From JAATFY01 sp049276515 (GTDB taxonomy: Bacteria; Pseudomonadota; Alphaproteobacteria; UBA9219): a DNA stretch of 12,337 nucleotides. This document shows, one piece after another, positions 1 to 6,840 of this stretch; position 1 is the stretch's first letter; each line of letters starts with the position of its first letter. Where the stretch lies: the NCBI GenBank assembly GCA_049276515.1, contig JBASWO010000106.1, positions 1 to 12,337 of the forward strand. The letters are read 5' to 3'. Below the pieces are notes generated by a model. The model was not told the origin of the DNA and did no database searches. It saw nothing but the letters and a program-made list of their open reading frames with translations. The position numbers and the translations under genes were made by a program.

Positions 1-57
1 CATTAAAGCTGGGTGCAATCTGGCCACTAAATAATGTGGTGGAGCCAAGATATAATT

Positions 58-87
58 TTGGTTTCATATTAAAACTCAACGTAATAT
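58..87 (+). promoter_or_regulatory. possible ftsY promoter
   Basis: A TTGGTT element at 58-63 and a TAATAT element at 82-87 are separated by 18 bases and lie about 50 bases before the ftsY start. They resemble a sigma-70 type -35/-10 pair. The match is imperfect and the region is AT-rich, so chance is a real alternative. No open reading frame in bases 1-134 can be supported as a gene. Confidence 0.3.
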
Positions 88-134
88 AGGGTCATATAGT
101 AAGGCGAGCGTGCTTAACAAAGGTTGAATAAAAA

Positions 135-1067
135 GTGACAGAAGAAACCCAATCAAAAGGCTGGCTTTCACGTTTACGCACTGGGCTTAACCGTTCATCG
201 GAAAAGCTTGCCGATGGCATTACGGGCATTTTTACGAAACGCAAATTGGATGAAGAAACGCTCGGTGAATTAGAAGAATTACTCATTACAGCTGATATGG
301 GACCTGCCATGGCGGCCAAATTGGTTGCTGATTTCTCAAAAAACCGCTTCGGAAAAGAAATCAGTGATGATGAGGTTAAAACGGCTCTCGCAGATCAGAT
401 CACAGATGTTTTACAGCCCTATGCATTGCCGCTAACGCCAGACACTACACAAAAGCCATTCGTTGTTTTGGTGGCTGGCGTTAATGGCGTTGGTAAAACG
501 ACGACAATTGGTAAGTTAGCGCAGCATTACACGGAGCAAGGCTTAAAAGTCATGTTGGCTGCTGGTGATACATTCCGTGCTGCAGCGATTAGTCAGCTCA
601 AGATTTGGGGTGATCGTACAAACTCGCCTGTTATTTCGGGTGAGCCCAATGGAGATTCTGCAGCACTTGCTTATCAGGCTTTAGAGAAAGCGCGTGCTGA
701 AAAGAAGGATCTTCTTTTGATTGATACAGCTGGCCGTCTGCACAACAAGAATGATTTGATGCAGGAGTTAGCAAAGATGGTGCGTGTTATCAAAAAAATA
801 GATGCGTCAGCACCTCACGCCGTGCTTTTGGTTTTGGATGCTACGACGGGTCAAAATGCGCATGCGCAAGTCGAAGTCTTCCGTGATCTTGTGCAGGTGA
901 CGGGGCTGATTGTTACAAAGTTGGATGGCTCAGCTAAGGGCGGTGTTCTTGTAGCGCTTGCTGATAAATTCAAACTTCCTATTCATGCCATCGGCGTGGG
1001 GGAAGGGGCCCAGGATCTGCAGTCTTTCAAAGCTGGAGATTTTGCCAAAGCTTTAGTGGGCTTATAA
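135..1067 (+). CDS. ftsY: signal recognition particle receptor FtsY (SRP GTPase)
   Basis: FtsY is the membrane-associated GTPase that docks the Ffh/4.5S RNA-ribosome complex at the inner membrane for co-translational insertion of membrane proteins. The 310-residue product is almost only the NG domain. A short charged N-terminal segment replaces the long acidic A domain of E. coli FtsY, as is usual outside gammaproteobacteria. The helical N domain covers about residues 20-95. The GTPase domain shows the P-loop GVNGVGKT (115-122), DTFRAAA (145-151), DTAGR (197-201), the guanine-specificity motif TKLD (261-264) and the C-terminal GVGEGAQDLQSF (287-298). The start is GTG, preceded by a weak AAAGG at 119-123, 11 bases upstream. 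It appears to be a single-gene unit, since the next gene has its own promoter. Identity is certain; the exact start is less so. Confidence 0.97.
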   Translation: MTEETQSKGWLSRLRTGLNRSSEKLADGITGIFTKRKLDEETLGELEELLITADMGPAMAAKLVADFSKNRFGKEISDDEVKTALADQITDVLQPYALPLTPDTTQKPFVVLVAGVNGVGKTTTIGKLAQHYTEQGLKVMLAAGDTFRAAAISQLKIWGDRTNSPVISGEPNGDSAALAYQALEKARAEKKDLLLIDTAGRLHNKNDLMQELAKMVRVIKKIDASAPHAVLLVLDATTGQNAHAQVEVFRDLVQVTGLIVTKLDGSAKGGVLVALADKFKLPIHAIGVGEGAQDLQSFKAGDFAKALVGL

Positions 1068-1121
1068 TAAGTAATTTCCTATTTATCCTAATTAAATAAT
1101 TGATTTATATGGATAGTTTAT

Positions 1122-1150
1122 TTCCTATTGAAAAATAGGAATATTCCTAT
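1122..1150. promoter_or_regulatory. overlapping palindromic operator-like sites in the amn promoter
   Basis: Three copies of the heptamer TTCCTAT or its complement lie in alternating orientation: TTCCTAT at 1122-1128, ATAGGAA at 1135-1141 and TTCCTAT at 1144-1150. The first two form an 8-base-arm inverted repeat (1122-1129 with 1134-1141). The last two form a perfect 16-base palindrome, 1135-1150. The two direct copies are 22 bases apart, about two helical turns. A fourth copy lies upstream at 1076-1082. The sites cover the -35 box, the spacer and the first base of the -10 box, so a bound protein should repress. The DNA-binding domain fused to the downstream enzyme is an obvious candidate, by inference only. 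Confidence 0.6.
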
Positions 1151-1155
1151 ATAAT
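1128..1155 (+). promoter_or_regulatory. sigma-70 type promoter of the AMP nucleosidase gene, probably leaderless
   Basis: TTGAAA (1128-1133) and a perfect TATAAT (1150-1155) are separated by 16 bases, which makes a strong housekeeping-type promoter. The -10 box ends only six bases before the ATG at 1162. Transcription would therefore start at or within a base or two of the start codon. There is no room for a Shine-Dalgarno sequence and none is seen, so the mRNA is inferred to be leaderless. Confidence 0.7.
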
Positions 1156-1161
1156 GGCTTT

Positions 1162-2862
1162 ATGTCAGATCTAGATAGTCTAAAAGACAAAATTGACCAG
1201 TTTCTTGCCGAGAGCGGCATGTCCCCAACGGAATTTGGTCGTAAAGCTCTGAATGATCCCAATTTCGTTTTTGATCTGCGAGCCAATAAACGTTCCCCCA
1301 GTATTCGAACTGTTGAAAAAATCAATGCTTATATTGGTGGTGATAAACCGCGTGCCAAAAAAACCAAAGCGCGTGCGGCCAAAAGTGATGTAAAGTTTTT
1401 TACAGATGCCGAAAAGGCATTTGAATACGTTCAAGATATTTATCAAAAAAACACTAGCTTTTTGCGTGAGCGTTTTCAGCACATGGCTAAAGGCGAGGTA
1501 ATGCAGGGGCATGTCTCTGCTTACTATCCTTATGTCGCCATTAACCCTACGCATTCCGCGCAAATTGATACACGACTTGCTTATGGTTTTGTGCCAGGGC
1601 CTGGTCGTTATAGCACGACACTAACGCGGCCTGATCTTTTTGCGCGTTATTATACGGAGCAATTTAAGCTGCTCTTAGAAAACCACAAAATACCACTTGA
1701 GATTGGTACAAGTGACGCTCCTATACCCATCCATTTTGCCTTTACGGATGGTATGCATGTTGAAGGTGGGCTTGACCCGGAGCGTATTGCTCTTATGCGC
1801 GCTACTTTTGATCTACCAGATTTATCGGTCATGGATGATAGTATTGCCAATGGCGTTTACGCAACCTTGCCAAATGGTGACATACCTTTGTCACTTTTTA
1901 CGGCACCACGAGTTGATTATTCTTTGCATCGTTTGCAACATTATACAGGGTGCGAGCCTAAGCATTTTCAAAATTTTGTGATTTTCACCAATTACCAATT
2001 TTACGTTGAAGAATTTTTACGTATGGCGACAGCCGTCATGAGTAAAAGTGAAGATGCCGAGCTTACAGAATATCGCAAACAATATACTTCGCTGATAGAG
2101 CCGGGTGGCTATGTCACGCCAAATGCCAACATCAGTAATGAAAAGCCAAGCGGTACTAAGCTGACACGCATGCCCCAAATGCCTGCCTATCACCTAACGC
2201 GAAAAGACAGGAATGGCATTACGATTGTGAATATCGGTGTGGGGCCGAGTAATGCACGTACAATTTCAGATCACATTGCTGTTATACGCCCTCATGCATG
2301 GATTATGCTGGGACACTGCGCTGGTTTACGTGAAACGCAAAAACTTGGTGATTATGTTTTGGCGCATGGTTATGTACGTGATGACCATGTGTTGGATGAA
2401 GATTTGCCCGTTTGGGTGCCGATCCCGGCTCTTGCGGAAGTTCAGCAGGCTTTGCAATCCGCTGTTGCCGGCATTACAGGTCTTGAAGGATATGATCTTA
2501 AATCAGTTATGCGTACCGGTACGATTGTGACAACAGATAATCGCAACTGGGAGATTGGTGGTTTTAGTAATTTGGTTGAGCGCTTTAATAAGAGCCGCGC
2601 AATTGCACTTGATATGGAGTCTGCAACGGTTGCAGCAAATGGGTTTCGGTTTCGTGTGCCCTACGGCACTTTGCTTTGCATCTCAGATCGCCCTTTGCAT
2701 GGTGAGATAAAACTACCAGGCATGGCCAACCGTTTCTATCGCCAACAAATTGATCAGCATTTACAGATTGGTGTTAAAGCTATGGAGTTGTTGCGCGAAA
2801 TTGGATTGGAAAATCTACATAGCCGCAAATTGCGTAGCTTCCTTGAAACAGCCTTCCAGTAA
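1162..2862 (+). CDS. amn: AMP nucleosidase with N-terminal helix-turn-helix-like domain
   Basis: AMP nucleosidase hydrolyses AMP to adenine and ribose 5-phosphate, a cytosolic purine-salvage and AMP-level control reaction. From about residue 77 to 566 the protein matches the E. coli Amn pattern: an N-terminal Amn-specific domain, then a nucleoside-phosphorylase fold with GVGPSNA (359-365), GHCAGLRE (384-391), a TTDNRNWE stretch (457-464), LDMESATVAA (483-492) and SDRPLHGEIKLPG (508-520). The product is about 80 residues longer than E. coli Amn (484). The extra residues 1-60 look like a lambda-repressor-type helix-turn-helix (SPTEFGRKAL...DLR...PSIRTVEKINAYI), followed by a basic linker rich in Lys and Arg (61-74). 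The reading frame is continuous, so this is a true fusion on the DNA level. The ATG directly follows the promoter. The stop abuts the convergent ABC permease stop. Confidence 0.93.
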   Translation: MSDLDSLKDKIDQFLAESGMSPTEFGRKALNDPNFVFDLRANKRSPSIRTVEKINAYIGGDKPRAKKTKARAAKSDVKFFTDAEKAFEYVQDIYQKNTSFLRERFQHMAKGEVMQGHVSAYYPYVAINPTHSAQIDTRLAYGFVPGPGRYSTTLTRPDLFARYYTEQFKLLLENHKIPLEIGTSDAPIPIHFAFTDGMHVEGGLDPERIALMRATFDLPDLSVMDDSIANGVYATLPNGDIPLSLFTAPRVDYSLHRLQHYTGCEPKHFQNFVIFTNYQFYVEEFLRMATAVMSKSEDAELTEYRKQYTSLIEPGGYVTPNANISNEKPSGTKLTRMPQMPAYHLTRKDRNGITIVNIGVGPSNARTISDHIAVIRPHAWIMLGHCAGLRETQKLGDYVLAHGYVRDDHVLDEDLPVWVPIPALAEVQQALQSAVAGITGLEGYDLKSVMRTGTIVTTDNRNWEIGGFSNLVERFNKSRAIALDMESATVAANGFRFRVPYGTLLCISDRPLHGEIKLPGMANRFYRQQIDQHLQIGVKAMELLREIGLENLHSRKLRSFLETAFQ

Positions 2863-3702
2863 TTACTCGCCCACTTGAAGTAAACCTCCGCGTTTACGAG
2901 CGCTTTGGTAAGCCATCCAGAACACAAAGCTTGCTATCGCAAAATAAAGAACATTCAACCCTAGAGCTGTCCATAAATAATGCGCTTGTACGGCATTGTT
3001 GGCGAGTTGGTCTTTAACGCATTCAAAGACATGCGTCATGGGGAGGGCCCATGAAATATACTGCAAGGCTTCTGGAAGGACGGAGACAGGATAATAGGGA
3101 GCAATAAAAGGCACCAAAAGCCAGGTCGCCATCCATGCCATCCATTCAGCTGAAAGGCCGTGGCGTAACAGAAGGGAGACGATCAGCAGGCCATACCAAC
3201 AGCCACTAAAAGCTAAGAGAGCAATATAGGCAAGAAGTGGCCAGCCAAGGCTAAAGAGTGAGAAGTTAAAGAGAAACTTGGCAACGAGAATGGCGGGGGT
3301 AAGTGCAATGGCTGTACGAATAAAACAGACAAAGACCATGCCCACAGTATATTCGCGGAATTTGATGGGGCTTGCGAACATATGGCCCAGATTGCGCGAC
3401 CAGATTTCTTCCATAAACAACATGAGCATGGTTGTGCTCACGCGCACAAAAACCTCCACAAGTAAGACGCTCGCTAAGAGCGAGCTGCTGAAAATCAGAG
3501 TATCTGTGAATTTATTGATTAGGTAAGCACTGGTGAAACCCCAGGTTGCCATATTGATAATGGGCCAGTATAGCATTTCGATAATGCGAGGCCATGATCC
3601 GGAATGTAAATAATAGTGACGCAGAGCGAGGCCCCATATGCGTCTTAAAAACAAGGTGCAGTCGTTTTGTTGCTCAGGCTGAGCGATTGCGGGCGATATC
3701 AA
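2863..3702 (-). CDS. ABC-2 type transporter permease
   Basis: This is the membrane subunit of an ABC-2 family exporter, encoded directly downstream of its ATPase. With the start chosen here it has 279 residues and about six hydrophobic segments (near 43-60, 75-97, 118-143, 150-178, 187-207 and 245-266). The ABC-2 hallmark lies before the last helix: PYYPVSVLP (202-210) followed by WALPMTHVFECVKDQL (218-233). No ATG is available in this frame. I chose the TTG at 3702 because an AAGAGG Shine-Dalgarno sits six bases upstream (3709-3714) and the resulting overlap with the ATPase gene is only 29 bases, suggesting translational coupling. A TTG at 3771 would add 23 residues but overlaps the ATPase by 98 bases and has no support. 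The substrate cannot be read from sequence. Similar ATPase-permease pairs include NodIJ-like exporters of lipids or polysaccharides. Confidence 0.88.
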   Translation of the reverse strand: MISPAIAQPEQQNDCTLFLRRIWGLALRHYYLHSGSWPRIIEMLYWPIINMATWGFTSAYLINKFTDTLIFSSSLLASVLLVEVFVRVSTTMLMLFMEEIWSRNLGHMFASPIKFREYTVGMVFVCFIRTAIALTPAILVAKFLFNFSLFSLGWPLLAYIALLAFSGCWYGLLIVSLLLRHGLSAEWMAWMATWLLVPFIAPYYPVSVLPEALQYISWALPMTHVFECVKDQLANNAVQAHYLWTALGLNVLYFAIASFVFWMAYQSARKRGGLLQVGE

Positions 3703-4420
3703 GGAAGACCTCTTCAAGATTTTCTCGGCTGTAGGTTTCAAGCAGTCTTTGAGGCGCTCCACGATCAACAATGCGGCCGCTTTTCATAATGATGACATCA
3801 TCACACATACGTTCAACTTCATACATATTGTGCGAAGCCATGAAAATGGTTGCTCCAGTTGTTTTACCATAATCCATCAAAAGCGTGCGCACCCAATCAG
3901 CTGTATCGGGATCAAGTGATGCCGTGGGTTCGTCTAAGAGCAAAAGTTTTGGTTTGTTTAAAAGTGATTTAGCAAGCGAGGCTCGTGTGCGCTGGCCTGC
4001 CGATAAAGTTCCATGAAGGCGATTGAGCAAACCCGTGATCTGTAATTGCTGAGACAATTCATCGATACGATCTTTTAAGTTTGGCACACCATAGAGATGT
4101 CCATAGACGGTCAAATTTTGTCGTACGCTTAAACGGTTTGGTAGATCGACATAAGGAGAAGAAAAATTGACATCCCTCGCAATAAGGGAGCGGGATACCA
4201 GTAAATCCTGGCCAAGAAGGCGTATGGTGCCAGAGGTTGGCTGTAAGAGACCAAGCAGCATGGCCATAGTAGTGCTTTTGCCTGCGCCATTACCTCCAAG
4301 AAGTGCTGTAATGCTGCCATAACGAATGTCGAGATTGATCGAATCAACAGCAACAATATCGTCAAAAACCTTGCGTAATTGGTCTGTATGGATGGCAAAA
4401 GGACTAACAGGTAAGGTCAT
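3674..4420 (-). CDS. ABC transporter ATP-binding protein (ABC-2 exporter)
   Basis: This 248-residue ATPase drives the adjacent permease and acts on the cytoplasmic face of the inner membrane. Visible motifs are Walker A GGNGAGKST (42-50), the signature LSAGQ (139-143, with Ala for the usual Gly), Walker B LLLLDEP (159-165), the D-loop SLD (168-170) and the switch histidine in ASHNM (195-199). The Q-loop region reads NFSSPYVDLP (85-94), where a glutamine is normally found. This may be a subfamily trait, since the rest of the domain is well kept. The C-terminal EEVFLDIAR (236-244) resembles the tail of drug and lipid exporter ATPases. The gene is the first of a two-gene minus-strand operon and is divergent from the PAS/HD-GYP gene. 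The ATG has only a weak GAGA-like ribosome binding site. Confidence 0.93.
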   Translation of the reverse strand: MTLPVSPFAIHTDQLRKVFDDIVAVDSINLDIRYGSITALLGGNGAGKSTTMAMLLGLLQPTSGTIRLLGQDLLVSRSLIARDVNFSSPYVDLPNRLSVRQNLTVYGHLYGVPNLKDRIDELSQQLQITGLLNRLHGTLSAGQRTRASLAKSLLNKPKLLLLDEPTASLDPDTADWVRTLLMDYGKTTGATIFMASHNMYEVERMCDDVIIMKSGRIVDRGAPQRLLETYSRENLEEVFLDIARNRSA

Positions 4421-4502
4421 AAATAAGTCTCTGGGGGCTAAATTTCCTTATCTTTCTAGCAGAAAGAGTGCTGTTCGTTAAAGTCTGGTAAATATCTTTT
4501 AA

Positions 4503-4540
4503 CCTACCCTTCAGAAGTTCGAGGTAGGCTTATCGGCCTA
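4503..4540. repeat. two inverted repeats sharing one arm, divergent intergenic region
   Basis: CCTACC (4503-4508) pairs with GGTAGG (4523-4528), and TAGGC (4525-4529) pairs with GCCTA (4536-4540). The middle arm is shared, so only one of the two pairings can form at a time in RNA. As DNA they could be a composite operator. They lie 25-60 bases before the start at 4566. I see no convincing -35/-10 pair in the surrounding 145-base gap. Confidence 0.35.
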
Positions 4541-4565
4541 AATAACCAATACCTGCCAAATAACA

Positions 4566-5846
4566 ATGTCGCCAATTCCATCAGCCTTATCAGCCATGCC
4601 GCGTCCGCGGCCTAAGAGCAGTATTGTACTGGCTTACGCTATATGTCCTGTGCTGCTTTTTGTGAGCGGTTATGGATTTTGGCAATGGTTTGATCTGCCG
4701 GCCGGTACCCGCCTCGTTGGTCTGGCTGACCTTTATTATATGATGTGCCTTGTTGTTATTCCGCTCGTGCTTTTTCTTTTCTTGTCGGTTACCGCTGCGC
4801 AGCGTCTTGAATATACGCGCCTGTCCTCAAGTTATCAGATGCGCATCGACCAGTTGCAAAAGCGCTTGAACAACCAAGAAGATTTTTTGCACTCCATGAC
4901 GGATCACAATCCTGAATCAATTGTCATTTTTGACAAGCAGAACAATTATTGGTTCACCAATTTAGCGGCAGCGAAAATTCTAGGTGCTGAGCCCAATGAC
5001 ATTATTGGTAAGTCGCTCATTAAAATTGTTGGGCCCGATCGTGCTCGCAAGCTTGAGCCTCGACTCAATGAAGTTCGTAATTCAGGCAAAGCCATGGAAA
5101 CTCTTGATCAAGTCTTTGGAGACGACGGCAAGATCAAGTTTATTCAATCGCACTATGAAATTATTGCGCCGTTTGGTGATTTTACTGGCGGCATCATTTT
5201 ACGTGAAGAAGACGTAACCAATTTAATCTTAGAGCGTGAACGTCGCGAGAATATGCTGCGCCAGGTTATTGGAACGCTCGTCGCTGTCGTTGACCGCCGT
5301 GATCCATATGCGTCTGGACACTCCGCACGCGTGGGCCAGCTATCACGTGCCATCGCTGAAGAAATGGTATTGAGCGAGAAAGAGATTGAGGCTGCAGAAT
5401 ATTCAGGCTCGCTCATGAATTTCGGTAAAGTTCTTGTACCGCGTGAAATCTTGACCAAGACAACGGCTTTGACACAGGAAGAATTGCAACGTGTTCGGGA
5501 TAGCATTCTCACCTCTGCTGATATTCTTTCTATGATCGATTTTACTGGCCCCGTTGTCCCAACGCTTAAGCAGGTTTTAGAGCGTTATGATGGTACGGGT
5601 GCGCCGCGAGGTCTCAAGGGAGAAGATATTATCGTAACGGCGCGTATTGTGGCTGTGGCTAACACGTATGTTGCTTTGGTCAGTCCTCGTGCCCATCGTC
5701 CTAGCTTAGGTTTTAAAGAGGCTGTTGATAGCATGCTACGCGATGTTGATAAGGTTTATGATCGCCGTGTTGTAACAGCCTTAGCTAACTACATTCAAAA
5801 TCGCCCCAACAAGCTTGACTGGCTGACAACAAACAAGCCATCATAA
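4566..5846 (+). CDS. membrane-anchored PAS and degenerate HD-GYP domain protein
   Basis: This 426-residue protein has two membrane helices (about 20-41 and 56-78), a short coiled coil (about 80-108), a PAS sensor domain (about 108-222) and an HD-GYP-like domain (about 230-412). HD-GYP proteins normally hydrolyse cyclic di-GMP using a metal centre. The fold is recognisable here (DPYASGHSARV at 246-256, YDGTGAP at 341-347), but key positions differ. The HD pair of HDIGK is Met284-Asn285 in MNFGK. The HH before the GYP loop is Val337-Leu338. The Tyr of GYP is Ala346. The DxxD-type stretch reads ANTYVAL (365-371). It is therefore probably a non-catalytic sensor or binding protein. The ATG at 4566 has no clear Shine-Dalgarno; ATG at 4596 is an alternative. 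The gene ends three bases before argF, so the two are very likely co-transcribed. Confidence 0.82.
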   Translation: MSPIPSALSAMPRPRPKSSIVLAYAICPVLLFVSGYGFWQWFDLPAGTRLVGLADLYYMMCLVVIPLVLFLFLSVTAAQRLEYTRLSSSYQMRIDQLQKRLNNQEDFLHSMTDHNPESIVIFDKQNNYWFTNLAAAKILGAEPNDIIGKSLIKIVGPDRARKLEPRLNEVRNSGKAMETLDQVFGDDGKIKFIQSHYEIIAPFGDFTGGIILREEDVTNLILERERRENMLRQVIGTLVAVVDRRDPYASGHSARVGQLSRAIAEEMVLSEKEIEAAEYSGSLMNFGKVLVPREILTKTTALTQEELQRVRDSILTSADILSMIDFTGPVVPTLKQVLERYDGTGAPRGLKGEDIIVTARIVAVANTYVALVSPRAHRPSLGFKEAVDSMLRDVDKVYDRRVVTALANYIQNRPNKLDWLTTNKPS

Positions 5847-5849
5847 GCG

Positions 5850-6791
5850 ATGCTTTCACCTGTACTCAAAAAAGCCGTAAAAAGCGGTCGCGACTTTCTT
5901 GACCTTGATCAAATTGATCCAGTTGAGTTGAAGTCAATTTTACAATTGGCGCATAAAATGAAAAAAGCGCCTTTGGCTTTTCGCCCTATGGAAGGCAAGA
6001 CGCTAGCGCTCATTTTTGAAAAGCCTTCGACACGTACGCGCGTATCTTTTGAAGTGGGTATGCGTCAACTGGGAGGCCATGTCACGACATTAAGTGGGGC
6101 CGAGATTCAATTGGGTAGGGGCGAGACGATTGCTGATACGGGCAAAGTCCTTTCCCGCTATACCGATATTATTATGCTGCGCACTTTTGCTAGCCAAAAA
6201 CTTTATGAGTTGGCTCAAGGCGCAACCGTTCCTGTTATCAATGGTTTGACTGATGCCTCACATCCTTGTCAGGTCATGGCGGATATCATGACAGTCGAGG
6301 AACGCCTCGGTTCGCTGACTGGCAAAACTGTGGTTTGGAGCGGGGATGGTGGTGATAATGTTTTGATCAGCTGGATTCATGCTGCTCCCATATTCGACTT
6401 CACTTTAAAAATTATTTGCCCACCTGAGTTTGTTCCGCCTCAAGATGTTTTGATAGAGGCGCAGAAGAAAGGCGCCAAGGTTACGATCGGTGCTGATGTT
6501 AAGGCGGCTGAAGGTGCTGATGTTGTAATTACAGATTGCTGGGTTTCTATGCACAATAGTGACGCGGCTGCCCGCCATGAGCGCTTATCGCCTTATCAAG
6601 TCGATGGTGAGATGATGTCTAAAGCATCCAAACACGCCATTTTCTTGCATTGTTTGCCGGCACATCGCGGCGAAGAAGTTACGGATGATGTGCTGGACGG
6701 TCCACAATCAGCTGTTTTTGACGAAGCTGAAAACCGTATGCATATTCAAAAAGCTATTATGTGCTGGTGCATGAATATAAAAGGGCCTTAG
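5850..6791 (+). CDS. argF: ornithine carbamoyltransferase
   Basis: ArgF transfers the carbamoyl group from carbamoyl phosphate to ornithine, giving citrulline in arginine biosynthesis. It acts in the cytosol, usually as a trimer. The 313-residue length is typical. Signatures are the carbamoyl-phosphate loop STRTR (60-64), HPCQ (138-141), the ornithine-side GDGGDN (165-170) and WVSM (231-234), HCLPAHRGEEV (267-277) with the catalytic cysteine, and the C-terminal RMHIQKA (296-302). The start follows the preceding stop by three bases and has no strong ribosome binding site, which suggests translational coupling. Unusually, argD is not adjacent: an ABC-2 permease gene lies between the two. Catabolic ornithine carbamoyltransferases share the fold, but the argD neighbour favours the anabolic role. 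Confidence 0.96.
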   Translation: MLSPVLKKAVKSGRDFLDLDQIDPVELKSILQLAHKMKKAPLAFRPMEGKTLALIFEKPSTRTRVSFEVGMRQLGGHVTTLSGAEIQLGRGETIADTGKVLSRYTDIIMLRTFASQKLYELAQGATVPVINGLTDASHPCQVMADIMTVEERLGSLTGKTVVWSGDGGDNVLISWIHAAPIFDFTLKIICPPEFVPPQDVLIEAQKKGAKVTIGADVKAAEGADVVITDCWVSMHNSDAAARHERLSPYQVDGEMMSKASKHAIFLHCLPAHRGEEVTDDVLDGPQSAVFDEAENRMHIQKAIMCWCMNIKGP

Positions 6792-6840
6792 AACCCCTGA
6801 AATTCTTGCCTTGCCCTGTGAAATCAGTAAAACTTAGGGC

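Noticed and set aside
1..34. Possible tail of an upstream plus-strand gene ending with TAA at 32-34
   Set aside because: Only ten codons are visible and they match no recognisable C-terminus, so I cannot support a gene.
3703..3771. Longer N-terminus for the minus-strand ABC permease from a TTG at 3771
   Set aside because: It would overlap the ATPase gene by 98 bases, the added residues are hydrophilic and unlike the family, and the TTG at 3702 has an AAGAGG six bases upstream.
6813..6840. GCCCT...AGGGC inverted repeat just before the orphan permease ATG
   Set aside because: The arms are only five bases with an 18-base loop, so chance is likely. It does not form a convincing terminator or start-codon trap.
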